Origin: Janthinobacterium lividum
Lineage (GTDB): Bacteria; Pseudomonadota; Gammaproteobacteria; Burkholderiales; Burkholderiaceae_D
Length of the DNA: 64,000 bases
Reading direction: 5' to 3'
Assembly: GCF_023509035.1 (NCBI RefSeq)
Contig: NZ_CP075583.1
Span: 124,001 to 188,000 of the forward strand
The position numbers and the translations under genes were made by a program. Positions 37,324 to 45,834 of the stretch are shown here, piece after piece (the stretch's first letter is position 1; each line of letters starts with the position of its first letter). The notes below the pieces were generated by a model. That model had not been told where the DNA came from, did no database searches, and saw only the letters and a list, made by a program, of their open reading frames with translations.

Positions 37324-38235
37324 TTATGCCTTCCGCTGCACGACCAGGTCTGCCAGCTCGCGCAAACGGCGTGCCTTGTCCCCGAATGGCGCCAGCGCCG
37401 CATGGGCGTCGCACCGCAATTGTTCTGCCAGGGCTCTCGATGGTTCCAGCCCCAGTATCGATACGTAGGTGGGCTTGTTGGCGGCCGCATCCTTGCCTGC
37501 CGTCTTGCCGAGGGTAGCCGAGTCGGCTGTCGCGTCGAGCACATCGTCGACCACCTGGAAAGCCAGCCCGACGGCGCGCGCATAGGCGTTCAGCGCCGTC
37601 ATCTCGTCTGGCGTCAAGTCCTTGCCGGCGAGCGCGCCGAGAATCACGGCCGCGCGCAGCAAGGCGCCCGTTTTGAGTTGATGCATCTGTTCCAGCTGCG
37701 GCAAGGTCAAGGCCAGGCCGACACTGTCGAGGTCGATCGCCTGGCCGCCGCACATACCAGAAGAACCGGAGGCGTGCGCCAGCAGCTTGACCATGGCCAT
37801 TTGCCGCGCCGGTGGAATGGCCGCACCGTCGGCCAGCAGCATGAACGCTTGCGATTGCAGCGCGTCGCCCACCAGCAGGGCCGTCGCCTCATCGTAGGCG
37901 ATGTGCACGGTGGGCTTGCCACGGCGCAAGGCATCGTCATCCATGCACGGCATGTCGTCATGCACGAGCGAATACACGTGAATCATTTCCAGCGCGCAAG
38001 CTGCGCGTGCGAGGGTATCTTGATCGGCATCAAACAATTCGCCGGCCGCCATCACCAGTAGCGGGCGCACGCGCTTGCCGCCACCCAAGAGCGCGTAGCG
38101 CATGGCAGCATGCAGCTTGTGCGGCACAGCGTCCGCCGCAGGCAAAAACTGATCGAGCCGGCCTTCCACGCCGGACTGGGTCGCTTGCATCCAGTCGCCG
38201 AAGGTCACGCCGTCTTGTTGCACGCTGGCCATCAT
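37324..38235 (-). CDS. ispA: Farnesyl diphosphate synthase (short-chain polyprenyl synthase)
   Basis: 303 residues. It builds geranyl and farnesyl diphosphate from IPP and DMAPP. The first Asp-rich motif is LVHDDMPCMDDD and the second QVVDDVLD. GGGKRVRPLL is the IPP-binding lysine/arginine region. The start at 38235 overlaps the xseB stop (ATGA). An ATG at 38232 and a much longer upstream reading frame are less likely. Confidence 0.96.
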   Translation of the reverse strand: MMASVQQDGVTFGDWMQATQSGVEGRLDQFLPAADAVPHKLHAAMRYALLGGGKRVRPLLVMAAGELFDADQDTLARAACALEMIHVYSLVHDDMPCMDDDALRRGKPTVHIAYDEATALLVGDALQSQAFMLLADGAAIPPARQMAMVKLLAHASGSSGMCGGQAIDLDSVGLALTLPQLEQMHQLKTGALLRAAVILGALAGKDLTPDEMTALNAYARAVGLAFQVVDDVLDATADSATLGKTAGKDAAANKPTYVSILGLEPSRALAEQLRCDAHAALAPFGDKARRLRELADLVVQRKA

Positions 38236-38483
38236 AGCGCGGCCTCGCCGGCATCCACGAAGGGTTTCAACATGTCGCCTTCCAGTACCTTTACCTGCGC
38301 TTCGACGCTGTCGAGCTGGGTAGCGCAATACTTGACCAGTTCCGAGCCGCGCTGATACGCCGCGACCGATGCTTCCAGCGGCAACTGGCCCGCTTCCATT
38401 TGCGTTACCAGCTGCGCCAGTTCCGCCATTGCCTCTTCAAACGAGGCCGGCGCTGCGGCAGCGGCAGTTAATTTCTTCGACAT
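38232..38483 (-). CDS. xseB: Exodeoxyribonuclease VII small subunit
   Basis: 83 residues. It is the small helical subunit that coats the large catalytic subunit of exonuclease VII. It has the family core SFEEAMAELAQLVTQMEAG then LPLEASVAAYQRGSELV and a C-terminal LDSVEAQVKVLE. The start at 38483 (MSKKLTAAA) fits the family. It is first in the xseB-ispA-dxs operon. Confidence 0.94.
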   Translation of the reverse strand: MSKKLTAAAAAPASFEEAMAELAQLVTQMEAGQLPLEASVAAYQRGSELVKYCATQLDSVEAQVKVLEGDMLKPFVDAGEAAL

Positions 38484-38890
38484 AGACTCAGATCTCTTCG
38501 TGGCACGAGGGGTATATAGGGAGACGCCGGGGACTCCCGGCCAGCATAGAAGCGTTATTTTAGAACAAACCACACTATTAAGTGAAAAACTAAAGCGTAA
38601 TCGGCGTGTTCAATGGGGAAGACGTTGCAAGCTTGGCAGTGAATTCTAGCGCAATCGCCCCCATCGGCCGGAAATTGCAAGGCAAATGACAATGTTTCTC
38701 ATTAAAGTAGCGTATTGCCAGGGGGTTTTGGCAATGCCGAGGCCGATACGCGCTATAATCTCCGGTTCTGTCCGAAATACCGTTTCAACAAATTTGAATT
38801 CAGGTCTTTGCGGATTCTTTCTCTCTGTAGCGGTTGCCCAGGGAATGGCCTGGGGCACTGCTGACCGTTGTACATTTATGGGGGGTTGGG
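38484..38890. other. Divergent regulatory region between xseB and the Rieske gene
   Basis: 407 bases with no convincing coding sequence. It contains a Fur-box-like inverted repeat (38685-38703) and a TATAAT box at 38754-38759 facing the Rieske gene; the best -35 match, TTGGCA at 38728-38733, is spaced a little too far (20 bases). Confidence 0.5.
38685..38703. promoter_or_regulatory. Fur-box-like inverted repeat
   Basis: AATGACAATGTTTCTCATT has a 7-1-7 arrangement (TGACAAT and TTTCTCA around a central G) and matches the classic Fur pattern TGATAAT-n-ATTATCA at 11 of 14 positions. It lies about 50 bases upstream of the TATAAT box before the Rieske gene. Regulation by iron is an inference. Confidence 0.3.
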
Positions 38891-39991
38891 ATGTCCGATC
38901 TGGCAACTCACGCCAAGCTGGCGCGTTCAAACGCGCAACTTCCGGTCCACGTCTATTTTGACAAAACGCTGTTGCAGCGTGAAATGCAGCAATTGTTCCA
39001 AGCCGGCCCGCGCTATGTCGGGCATGCACTGATGGTGCCGGAAACCGGCGATTTTGCGACCCTGGCGTCTGAGAACGAAGGGCGCATGCTCGTGCGCAAC
39101 GCCAATGGCATTGAAGTGCTGTCCAACGTGTGCCGCCACCGGCAGGCGCTGATGTTCAATGGCCGCGGCAATGCCAACCATATCGTCTGCCCGCTGCACC
39201 GCTGGACCTACGACCTCAAGGGTGAATTGATCGGTGCGCCGCATTTCCCCGAGACGCCGTGCCTGAACCTGTCGAAAACGTCGCTGCAAAGCTGGAACGG
39301 CTTGCAGTTCGAGCAAAATGGCTACAACGTGATGGAAAAATTGAAAGATTTGTCCGTCTCGAAAGACCTCGATTTTTCCGGCTACATGTTCGACCACGTG
39401 GAAATCCACGAGTGCGACTACAACTGGAAGACCTTCATCGAAGTCTACCTCGAGGATTATCACGTGGAACCGTTCCACCCGGGCCTGGGCAGCTTCGTCA
39501 GCTGCGACGACCTGCGCTGGGAATTCGGCAAGGATTACAGCGTGCAGACGGTGGGCGTGCACCGCGGCCTGCAGCAGGCCGGTTCGCCTGCCTACAAGAA
39601 ATGGCAGGAGCAGGTGCTGCAATTCCGTGGCGGCGAAGCGCCACCGTATGGCGCCATCTGGCTGACCCTGTATCCGAACATCATGGTCGAATGGTATCCG
39701 CACGTGCTGGTCGTCTCGACCCTGTGGCCCGATGGTCCGCAAAAGACGCGCAACGTGGTCGAGTTTTATTACCCAGAGGAAATCGTGCTGTTCGAGCGCG
39801 ACTTCGTCGAAGCGGAACGGGCTGCCTATATGGAAACCTGCGTCGAGGACGATGAAATCGCCCAGCGCATGGATGCCGGCCGCAAGGCCCTGATGGCGCG
39901 CGGCGTGAGCGAAGTGGGCCCTTACCAGTCGCCCATGGAAGACGGCATGCAGCATTTCCACGAGTGGTACCGCAACAATATCGAACTGTAA
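38891..39991 (+). CDS. Rieske 2Fe-2S aromatic-ring-hydroxylating-type oxygenase, alpha subunit
   Basis: 366 residues. The N-terminal Rieske domain has CRHRQALMFNG and CPLHRWTYDLKG, the C-x-H and C-x2-H ligands. The catalytic domain has DYHVEPFHPGLGSF, supplying two His of the mononuclear iron site. These oxygenases use O2 and an external reductase; the reductase and the substrate are not visible here. The gene is divergent from xseB-ispA-dxs. I recall this neighbourhood from other Burkholderiales, which may hint at an isoprenoid-related substrate. GGGGGGTTGGG precedes the start. Confidence 0.88.
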   Translation: MSDLATHAKLARSNAQLPVHVYFDKTLLQREMQQLFQAGPRYVGHALMVPETGDFATLASENEGRMLVRNANGIEVLSNVCRHRQALMFNGRGNANHIVCPLHRWTYDLKGELIGAPHFPETPCLNLSKTSLQSWNGLQFEQNGYNVMEKLKDLSVSKDLDFSGYMFDHVEIHECDYNWKTFIEVYLEDYHVEPFHPGLGSFVSCDDLRWEFGKDYSVQTVGVHRGLQQAGSPAYKKWQEQVLQFRGGEAPPYGAIWLTLYPNIMVEWYPHVLVVSTLWPDGPQKTRNVVEFYYPEEIVLFERDFVEAERAAYMETCVEDDEIAQRMDAGRKALMARGVSEVGPYQSPMEDGMQHFHEWYRNNIEL

Positions 39992-40002
39992 TATTAGTAG
40001 AG

Positions 40003-40027
40003 GGGCCGCATTGCGCGGCCCTTTTTT
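40003..40027 (+). terminator. Rho-independent terminator of the Rieske gene
   Basis: Stem GGGCCGC/GCGGCCC with loop ATTGC followed by T6, twelve bases after the stop codon. Confidence 0.85.
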
Positions 40028-40051
40028 ATCCCCGCGTTTTTCAGGAATCAG

Positions 40052-40975
40052 ATGCAATCTTTGTGGATGCTGTTTGCCAGCTTTATGTTCGCCATCATGG
40101 GCGTGTGCGTGAAACTGGCGTCGGAGTTGTATTCGACGTCCGAAATTGTCATGTACCGCGGCATCATCGGCATGACCGTCATGAGCTGCACCATCCTGTA
40201 CCAGGGCGGCAGTTTCAAAACCACGATGCCGGGCCAGCATCTGTGGCGCGGCGTCGTGGGCGTGATCGCCCTGTGGCTGTGGTTTTATGCGATCGCCATC
40301 CTGCCGCTGGCTACGGCCATGACGCTCAATTACATGGCGCCCATCTGGATCGCCGTCATCCTGCTGGCCGGTGGCTGGTGGAAAGGCATGCAGCAGGTCG
40401 AGTGGCCGCTGGTGGCGGCCATTGCCATGAGCTTTGTCGGCGTGACCCTGCTGCTGCAACCCGTGTTCGAGACGGACCAGCTGGGCGGCGCCATCACGGC
40501 CCTGATTTCCGGCATGCTGTCAGCCCTCGCTTATTTGCAGGTGCGCAAGCTGGGCTTGCTGGGCGAACCCGAATACCGCGTCGTGTTTTATTTCTCAGTC
40601 GTCAATTTCCTTGCTGGCGTGATCGGCCACGTGGCCAGCGCTGGCGGCGGTCCCGTCGTCTGGCACGCACACACGAGCGGCTACGGCATCGGCTTGCTGG
40701 CCGCCATCGGCCTGTGCGCCACCATGGCGCAAATGGCCATGACGCGCGCCTATCGCCTGGGCAAGACCCTTGTGGTTGCCAATTTGCAATACACGGGCAT
40801 CGTCTTTTCCAGCTTCTGGGGCGTGGTGATCTTTGGCGACCTGTTCGACTGGCACGGCTGGGCCGGCATCGGCATCATCCTCGCCTCGGGCATCGCGGCA
40901 ACCTATTACAATACCCGCAACACGGCCCGTGGCGCCGCCATCGCGCGCACGGATCCCATCGCCAGCGAAGTGTAA
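40052..40975 (+). CDS. DMT/EamA-family transporter
   Basis: 307 residues with about ten hydrophobic helices in two EamA halves, the layout of the drug/metabolite transporter superfamily. N-terminal MLFASFMFAIMGVCVKLAS and LPLATAMTLNYMAPIWIAVI are typical. The C-terminal half ends YNTRNTARG with a short hydrophilic tail. Substrate unknown. The stop is followed at once by a ribosome site for the sulfurtransferase gene, so the two are probably co-transcribed. Confidence 0.9.
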   Translation: MQSLWMLFASFMFAIMGVCVKLASELYSTSEIVMYRGIIGMTVMSCTILYQGGSFKTTMPGQHLWRGVVGVIALWLWFYAIAILPLATAMTLNYMAPIWIAVILLAGGWWKGMQQVEWPLVAAIAMSFVGVTLLLQPVFETDQLGGAITALISGMLSALAYLQVRKLGLLGEPEYRVVFYFSVVNFLAGVIGHVASAGGGPVVWHAHTSGYGIGLLAAIGLCATMAQMAMTRAYRLGKTLVVANLQYTGIVFSSFWGVVIFGDLFDWHGWAGIGIILASGIAATYYNTRNTARGAAIARTDPIASEV

Positions 40976-41000
40976 GGAGTCATTACCTTGTAGTACGACC

Positions 41001-41840
41001 TTGATCCAGGCCAACAAACTGGCCAGCCACCTGAATGACAGCAACTGGGTCATCCTCGATTGCCGCCACGATTTGCTCAACCCGACAGCTGGCAGCGATG
41101 CGTTTGCCGCCGGCCACATCCAGAACGCACAGTTCGCCGATATCGACACGGCCCTGTCCGGCCCGAAGACGGCGCGCGGCGCGGACTTTACCGGCCGGCA
41201 TCCCTTGCCCGACCGTAACGCCCTGCTGGCCACCCTGCGCGGCTGGGGCATCAATGACGACACGCAAGTAGTCGCCTATGACGGCCAGGGCGGCATGTTC
41301 GCCGCCCGCCTGTGGTGGCTGCTGCGCTGGGTCGGACATCCAGCCGTCGCCGTGCTCGACGGCGGCCTCGCTGCCTGGCAGGCGCAAGGCTTGCCCCTGG
41401 TCACGCCGGTGGCGCCCCGCCCTATTGGCAAGCTCACGGAAAAAGCCAGCCTGACGCGCACGGTCAGCGTGCAGGACGTTGTCGCCAACCTGGAAACCCA
41501 GGCCTTGGGCGTCATTGACGCGCGCGCGCCCGACCGTTATCGCGGCGAAAACGAAACCATCGACCCCGTGGGCGGCCATATCCCCGGCGCGAAAAACCGT
41601 TTCTTCAAGGATAATTTACAAGCCGACGGCCGTTTCAAGAATGCGGACGAACTGCGACGCGACTTCAGTGCATTGCTTGACGCACCGCAAGCGGCCGTCA
41701 TGCAGTGCGGCTCCGGCGTGACGGCTTGCCACAACTTGCTGGCACTGGAAGTGGCTGGCTTGCCTGGCGCGGCCCTGTATCCGGGCTCGTGGAGCGAATG
41801 GTGCGCCGATCCGGCGCGACCCGTGGCGACGGGCAACTAA
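41001..41840 (+). CDS. sseA: 3-mercaptopyruvate/thiosulfate sulfurtransferase
   Basis: 279 residues from the first in-frame start codon. Two rhodanese domains; the C-terminal one has the active loop QCGSGVTACHN, the 3-mercaptopyruvate sulfurtransferase type. It moves sulfur from mercaptopyruvate or thiosulfate to acceptors such as cyanide or thioredoxin. The start is doubtful. AAGGAG (40974-40979) is well placed for a TTG at 40988, but that TTG is followed at once by TAG. Deleting one T would give TTG-AGT-ACG in frame. The TTG at 41001 is the fallback, with no close ribosome site. Confidence 0.88.
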   Translation: MIQANKLASHLNDSNWVILDCRHDLLNPTAGSDAFAAGHIQNAQFADIDTALSGPKTARGADFTGRHPLPDRNALLATLRGWGINDDTQVVAYDGQGGMFAARLWWLLRWVGHPAVAVLDGGLAAWQAQGLPLVTPVAPRPIGKLTEKASLTRTVSVQDVVANLETQALGVIDARAPDRYRGENETIDPVGGHIPGAKNRFFKDNLQADGRFKNADELRRDFSALLDAPQAAVMQCGSGVTACHNLLALEVAGLPGAALYPGSWSEWCADPARPVATGN

Positions 41841-41844
41841 AAAA

Positions 41845-41866
41845 AGCGGACCTCGGTCCGCTTTTT
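41845..41866 (+). terminator. Terminator after sseA, possibly two-way
   Basis: Perfect stem AGCGGACC/GGTCCGCT with A-rich sequence on the left and T5 on the right. It can serve sseA and also the ABC-F gene ending at 41883 on the other strand. Confidence 0.85.
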
Positions 41867-41882
41867 CATGCCCAGTGGATAA

Positions 41883-43625
41883 CTACGACGTTATCCCCAG
41901 CGATTGATTCAAGCGTTCCAGTTCCGCCTGCCACGCCAGCTGGCTGGACGGCTTCTGGTGGCGCGGCTTGCGGGCCAGGTCCTCGGCCAGCAATTGCTCC
42001 AGTTCGCACAAGCGCTCCAATTGCAAATCGACATCGGTTTGCGCTGGAGCAAGCGGTGACGTTTCCAGCCGCGCCACCGGCAACGACGCCAGCCCATCCT
42101 CAAGACTCAGCCGTGCATACGCGCTGGCCGCATCCGGCCACTCCTCCAGCTGGCCATCGGCCACTACCCAAAAACGGTTGCATGCCGTCTCGATCAGGTC
42201 GCAGTCATGCGACACCAGCAAGCAGCCGCCAGCAAAACCGCGCAACGCTTGCCCCAGTTCAGCCTTGCCCTGCATGTCCAGGTGGTTGCTCGGCTCATCG
42301 AGCAGCAGCAAATGGTAGCTGGCCAGCGACAGTCCCAGGAACAGCAGCCGCGCCCGCTCGCCGCCGCTCAGGGTGGCGACAGTCTGGCTATGGCGCGCAT
42401 ACGGAAAACCGGCCGAGATCAAGGCTTGCTTGCGCGCCACCTGGCTGCGTGCGGCCTCGTTTTGCACGGCAAACGGGTACAGGGCGTCGGACAGGTCGGC
42501 CGTATCCGCCAGTTGCCTGAGCGACTGGTCGTAGTAACCGATGTTGGCGGCATGGTGGTAGCGCAAGTCGCCGCGCTCCTGCTGCGCCTGTATCGCTTGC
42601 CAGCACAGGCGCAGCAGGGACGACTTGCCGCTGCCGTTGGCGCCCAGCAAGGCGACACGGTCGCCGGGCTTAAGCCAGACTTGGCCGACCTGGAACAGCA
42701 GCGGCGAGGCGGGCACGGCACGCACGGCCAGCCCGTCGAGCGCCAACAACTGGTCGGCCGCCAGCGCCTTGCCGCGCAGACTCAGGCGCCAGGGCGCGCC
42801 ATCGCTGACGAACGATTGTTCATCCTGTAACTTGGCTATGCGCCGCTGCATGGTCTTCGCCTTGCGCGCCAAGTCTTCATTGTCATAGGTGCGGCCCCAC
42901 AGGGCCAGGCGGGCACTGCTGGCCGACAAGCGGTCGATTTCCTTCTGCTCGGCCGCGTGCCGGGCGGCAGCGGCAAGATCGGCTTCGGCCAGCGCCGCCA
43001 GCGCGGGCCCGCACGGCAAGTCGAAGTCATACAGGCGGCTATCGCGCAAGATCCAGCTGCGCGTGGCCACGTTGTCGAGCAGGCGCTGGTCATGCGAGAC
43101 GAGGATGAAGGCGCCGCGCCAACCCAGCAGGAATTGCTCCAGCCACAGCAGCGACGGCAAGTCCAGGTGATTGCTCGGTTCGTCGAGCAGCAGCACGTTC
43201 GGTTCCTGCAGCAGGGCACGCCCCAGCAGCAGCCGCGTGTGCTGGCCGCCTGACAGCGAGTGCACGGGCACGTGCGCCGTCTCGACGTCAAAACCCAGTT
43301 CGGCCAGCAGGCTGTCGACGCGCCAATGCAGCTCGGGCTGGTCCAGCACGGGCGCCAGCAAGGCGTCGTACAGGCTCAGGCTGGCAAGTTCGGGCGGCAA
43401 ATGCTGCTCCACGTGCTGCAGGCGGCAGGCACGGGCGACATGGATGGTGCCGGAGGTCGCTTCCCGCGTGCCGCTGAGCAATCCCAGCAAGGTGGATTTG
43501 CCGCAGCCATTGTGGCCGATCAGGCCGATGCGGTCGCCCTGGCGCAAGGTAAAGGCGAGTTCGTTGAAGAGGAAACCGTCGTGGGTATCCAGCTGTAAAG
43601 CTTGGGTAGAGATAAGGGTAGTCAT
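41883..43625 (-). CDS. ABC-F family ATPase
   Basis: 580 residues with two ABC cassettes and no membrane segments. Cassette 1 has GHNGCGKST, LSGGQHTRLLLGRAL and LLLDEPSNHLDL. Cassette 2 has GANGSGKSS, LSGGERARLLFL and LLLDEPSNHLDM. A linker of about 80 residues (AEQKEIDRLSASSARLALW to RIAKLQDEQS) lies between them. ABC-F proteins act on the ribosome as translation factors or antibiotic-protection factors. The start at 43625 (MTTLISTQALQL) was chosen. A short upstream ORF with an excellent ribosome site lies in its leader, which suggests attenuation control. Confidence 0.92.
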   Translation of the reverse strand: MTTLISTQALQLDTHDGFLFNELAFTLRQGDRIGLIGHNGCGKSTLLGLLSGTREATSGTIHVARACRLQHVEQHLPPELASLSLYDALLAPVLDQPELHWRVDSLLAELGFDVETAHVPVHSLSGGQHTRLLLGRALLQEPNVLLLDEPSNHLDLPSLLWLEQFLLGWRGAFILVSHDQRLLDNVATRSWILRDSRLYDFDLPCGPALAALAEADLAAAARHAAEQKEIDRLSASSARLALWGRTYDNEDLARKAKTMQRRIAKLQDEQSFVSDGAPWRLSLRGKALAADQLLALDGLAVRAVPASPLLFQVGQVWLKPGDRVALLGANGSGKSSLLRLCWQAIQAQQERGDLRYHHAANIGYYDQSLRQLADTADLSDALYPFAVQNEAARSQVARKQALISAGFPYARHSQTVATLSGGERARLLFLGLSLASYHLLLLDEPSNHLDMQGKAELGQALRGFAGGCLLVSHDCDLIETACNRFWVVADGQLEEWPDAASAYARLSLEDGLASLPVARLETSPLAPAQTDVDLQLERLCELEQLLAEDLARKPRHQKPSSQLAWQAELERLNQSLGITS

Positions 43626-43747
43626 GGCTCTTGTCTTTGTTCGGGATGCAAGCATCCGCGTTAACAGGAGCGCTAACGAAAACCGTGAGCCGAGAAAGGA
43701 CTCTAGAGAAAAAATCTATTCAGGAGGGTGGCTTTGCTCTGGCCAGG

Positions 43748-43834
43748 TTATCGCAGCGCGATAGAACGTGGGCAAGAGCTTGCAAATGTGCTTAAAGAAC
43801 GCGCATCCCATAGGGCGAGCATAGAAATTTCCAT
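43748..43834 (-). CDS. Putative 28-residue leader peptide upstream of the ABC-F gene
   Basis: The minus strand has a near-perfect ribosome site AAAGGAGG (43847-43840) five bases before ATG at 43834, followed by a 28-codon frame beginning MEISMLALWDARSLS and ending CPRSIALR with stop at 43748. It is in a different frame from the ABC-F gene and ends 122 bases before its start. A T6 run with nearby complementary segments lies between. Such leaders control some antibiotic-resistance ABC-F genes by ribosome stalling. Here this is inference from layout alone. Confidence 0.5.
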   Translation of the reverse strand: MEISMLALWDARSLSTFASSCPRSIALR

Positions 43835-43896
43835 ATTTTCCTCCTTTCTGTGCAAGTTAGTCAGAAAGGCAATACTACACCCACCGGGTCAGTGCA

Positions 43897-44682
43897 TCAA
43901 CCGCCGTGGCGCTTATGCGTGAGGAACAGCACGATGCACACGCCCAGCGCGATCAAAAGCACTTGCGGAATGGTCTCGCGCAGGGTGGCGCGGCGCTGCA
44001 TTTGCGGCATCAGGTCGGACAGGGCAATATAGATGAAACCGGACGAGGCAAATACGAGCACGTAAGGAATCAGGTTGCTGGCGCGGTCCAGGGTGAAATA
44101 GCCGAGCAGGCCGCCCGCCACCGCCATCAGGCTGCACAGCAGATTGAAGATATAGGCGCGCAAGCGCGAGAAACCGGCATTGAGCAGCACGATGAAGTCG
44201 CCGATTTCCTGCGGGATTTCATGCGCGATGATGGCCAGGCCCGTCACCAGGCCCAGCTTCGGGTCGGCCAGGAAGGCAGCGGCGATCAGGATGCCGTCCG
44301 TAAAGTTGTGCATGCCGTCGCCGACGAGTATCATCCAGCCGGCCTTGCCCGCCTCGTGCTTGTCGTGGCCGTGCGCATGGTGGTGGCCATCGCCTTCGTG
44401 GTGGTGCGAATGGCGCAGGATGGCGAATTTTTCCAGCATGAAGAAGGCCAGCAAGCCCGCCAGCAGGGTGGCGAACAGGCTGCGCGGATCCGCCTGCGAC
44501 TCAAACGCTTCCGGCAAGGCGTGCAGCAAGGACGTCGACAACATGATGCCGACGGACAAGCTGACCATGCGCTCGACCACTTTGGACAGGAATGCAAACG
44601 AAAAGATCGCCGCCGCGGTAATGCTGAAGACGCCCGCGATCGTGGTCGCGAGCAAAATGGATAGAAGGACGGGATCGATGAT
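43897..44682 (-). CDS. ZIP-family metal transporter
   Basis: About 261 residues and eight membrane helices. A His-rich cytoplasmic loop (HSHHHEGDGHHHAHGHDKHE) is typical of zinc carriers, followed by the helix motifs HNFTDGILIAAAF and AHEIPQEIGDF. It imports zinc or other divalent metals into the cytosol. The start is unclear. A GAGGTAAG ribosome site precedes ATC at 44682 and 44679 (then DPVLLSILLATTIAG, a usual family N-terminus), but no ATG, GTG or TTG is in frame before TTG 44655. Either a rare ATC start or a base error is likely. The ABC-F leader follows downstream. Confidence 0.88.
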   Translation of the reverse strand: MIDPVLLSILLATTIAGVFSITAAAIFSFAFLSKVVERMVSLSVGIMLSTSLLHALPEAFESQADPRSLFATLLAGLLAFFMLEKFAILRHSHHHEGDGHHHAHGHDKHEAGKAGWMILVGDGMHNFTDGILIAAAFLADPKLGLVTGLAIIAHEIPQEIGDFIVLLNAGFSRLRAYIFNLLCSLMAVAGGLLGYFTLDRASNLIPYVLVFASSGFIYIALSDLMPQMQRRATLRETIPQVLLIALGVCIVLFLTHKRHGG

Positions 44683-44921
44683 TTTCTTACCTCAAAATGG
44701 CGCCGGGTCACTGGCGCCGCGATGCTGGCGTCTGGCCTGATGAATGCGTTGTTATCTATTATTTAATTTTTTGCGCGTCTGGCGGCAGCGTAGCGCGATG
44801 AAGATGCAATTGTACTGCATTGGCGCGCAGCGGGCATTTTACAGCCCGGTGCGCCTTTCGCGTTAACTGATGGTGAAAATTGTGATGATCAGGCACTTTT
44901 AGCGCCGTTCAGGTCGCAATC

Positions 44922-45806
44922 TCAGGCAACACCTTGCTTTTTGAACCAGGCCAGGCAGCGCGCATAGCCGTCTTTCGCATCGGCCGCCACATAGCTGGGG
45001 CGGTAATCGGCGTTGAAGGCATGGCCCGCGTCCGGGTACACGACGAATTCCGACTTGTTGCCGCCCTTGGCCAGCGCGTCCTTCATCTTGCCGATCGATT
45101 CCTGGCTGATGCCCGTATCCTTGCCGCCATACAAGCCCAGCACGGGGACATTCAAGGTGGCGGCGATATCGATGGGGTTGCTCGGCTGCAAGGGGGTCGG
45201 CTCGCCCACCAGGCGGCCATACCAGGCCACGCCCGCCTTGACGGCCGGATTGTGCGCCGCGTACAGCCACGTGATGCGCCCGCCCCAGCAAAATCCCGTG
45301 ATGCCCAAACGGCTCGTGTCGCCACCATTCTGTTTTGCCCACGCAACAACAGCATCGAGATCCGCCATGACCTGTGCGTCCGGTGTCTTGGCGATGATGC
45401 CTTTCATCAATTCCGGGATGCTGGCCACCTTGGTGGGATCGCCCTGGCGCACGAACAGGTCGGGCGCCAGCGCCAGATAGCCCTGCTTGGCGAAGCGGCG
45501 CGCCATGTCGGCGATATGTTCATGCACGCCAAAGATTTCCGAAATGACCAAGACCACGGGCAAGCCCGTCTTGCCCTCCGGCTGCGCCGCATACACGGGC
45601 ACGGCCTGGCCATCGACCATCACCGACATGGTGCCCGTGACGAGTCCGGCGGAATCCGTCTTGATGACGTTTTGCGCCGCCACGGGCAGCACGGCCACGG
45701 CAAAGCCCGTTCCCAGCGCCATCTTCAGGAAACCACGCCGGCCATCCGGCCCGGACAAATTGCTCTGGCCCAGCAAACTTTCACAATCGGTGATCATGTC
45801 GCTCAT
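44922..45806 (-). CDS. Tat-exported dienelactone hydrolase family protein
   Basis: 294 residues. The N-terminus has a twin-arginine signal, GRRGFLKMALGTGFAVAVLP, so it is exported folded to the periplasm. The alpha/beta hydrolase part has the dienelactone-hydrolase nucleophile GFCWGG (Cys) and the C-terminal DAGHAFNADYRPSY with the catalytic His. An Asp lies in YGGKDTGIS. Substrate unknown; many such proteins are called carboxymethylenebutenolidases without proof. Confidence 0.9.
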   Translation of the reverse strand: MSDMITDCESLLGQSNLSGPDGRRGFLKMALGTGFAVAVLPVAAQNVIKTDSAGLVTGTMSVMVDGQAVPVYAAQPEGKTGLPVVLVISEIFGVHEHIADMARRFAKQGYLALAPDLFVRQGDPTKVASIPELMKGIIAKTPDAQVMADLDAVVAWAKQNGGDTSRLGITGFCWGGRITWLYAAHNPAVKAGVAWYGRLVGEPTPLQPSNPIDIAATLNVPVLGLYGGKDTGISQESIGKMKDALAKGGNKSEFVVYPDAGHAFNADYRPSYVAADAKDGYARCLAWFKKQGVA

Positions 45807-45834
45807 GCGTTTCTCCTGAAGGTTGCGTTTAAAT

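Noticed and set aside
43728-43922. Plus-strand 64-codon frame in the ABC-F leader region
   Set aside because: No ribosome site and no family likeness. The minus-strand 28-codon frame in the same place has a near-perfect site.
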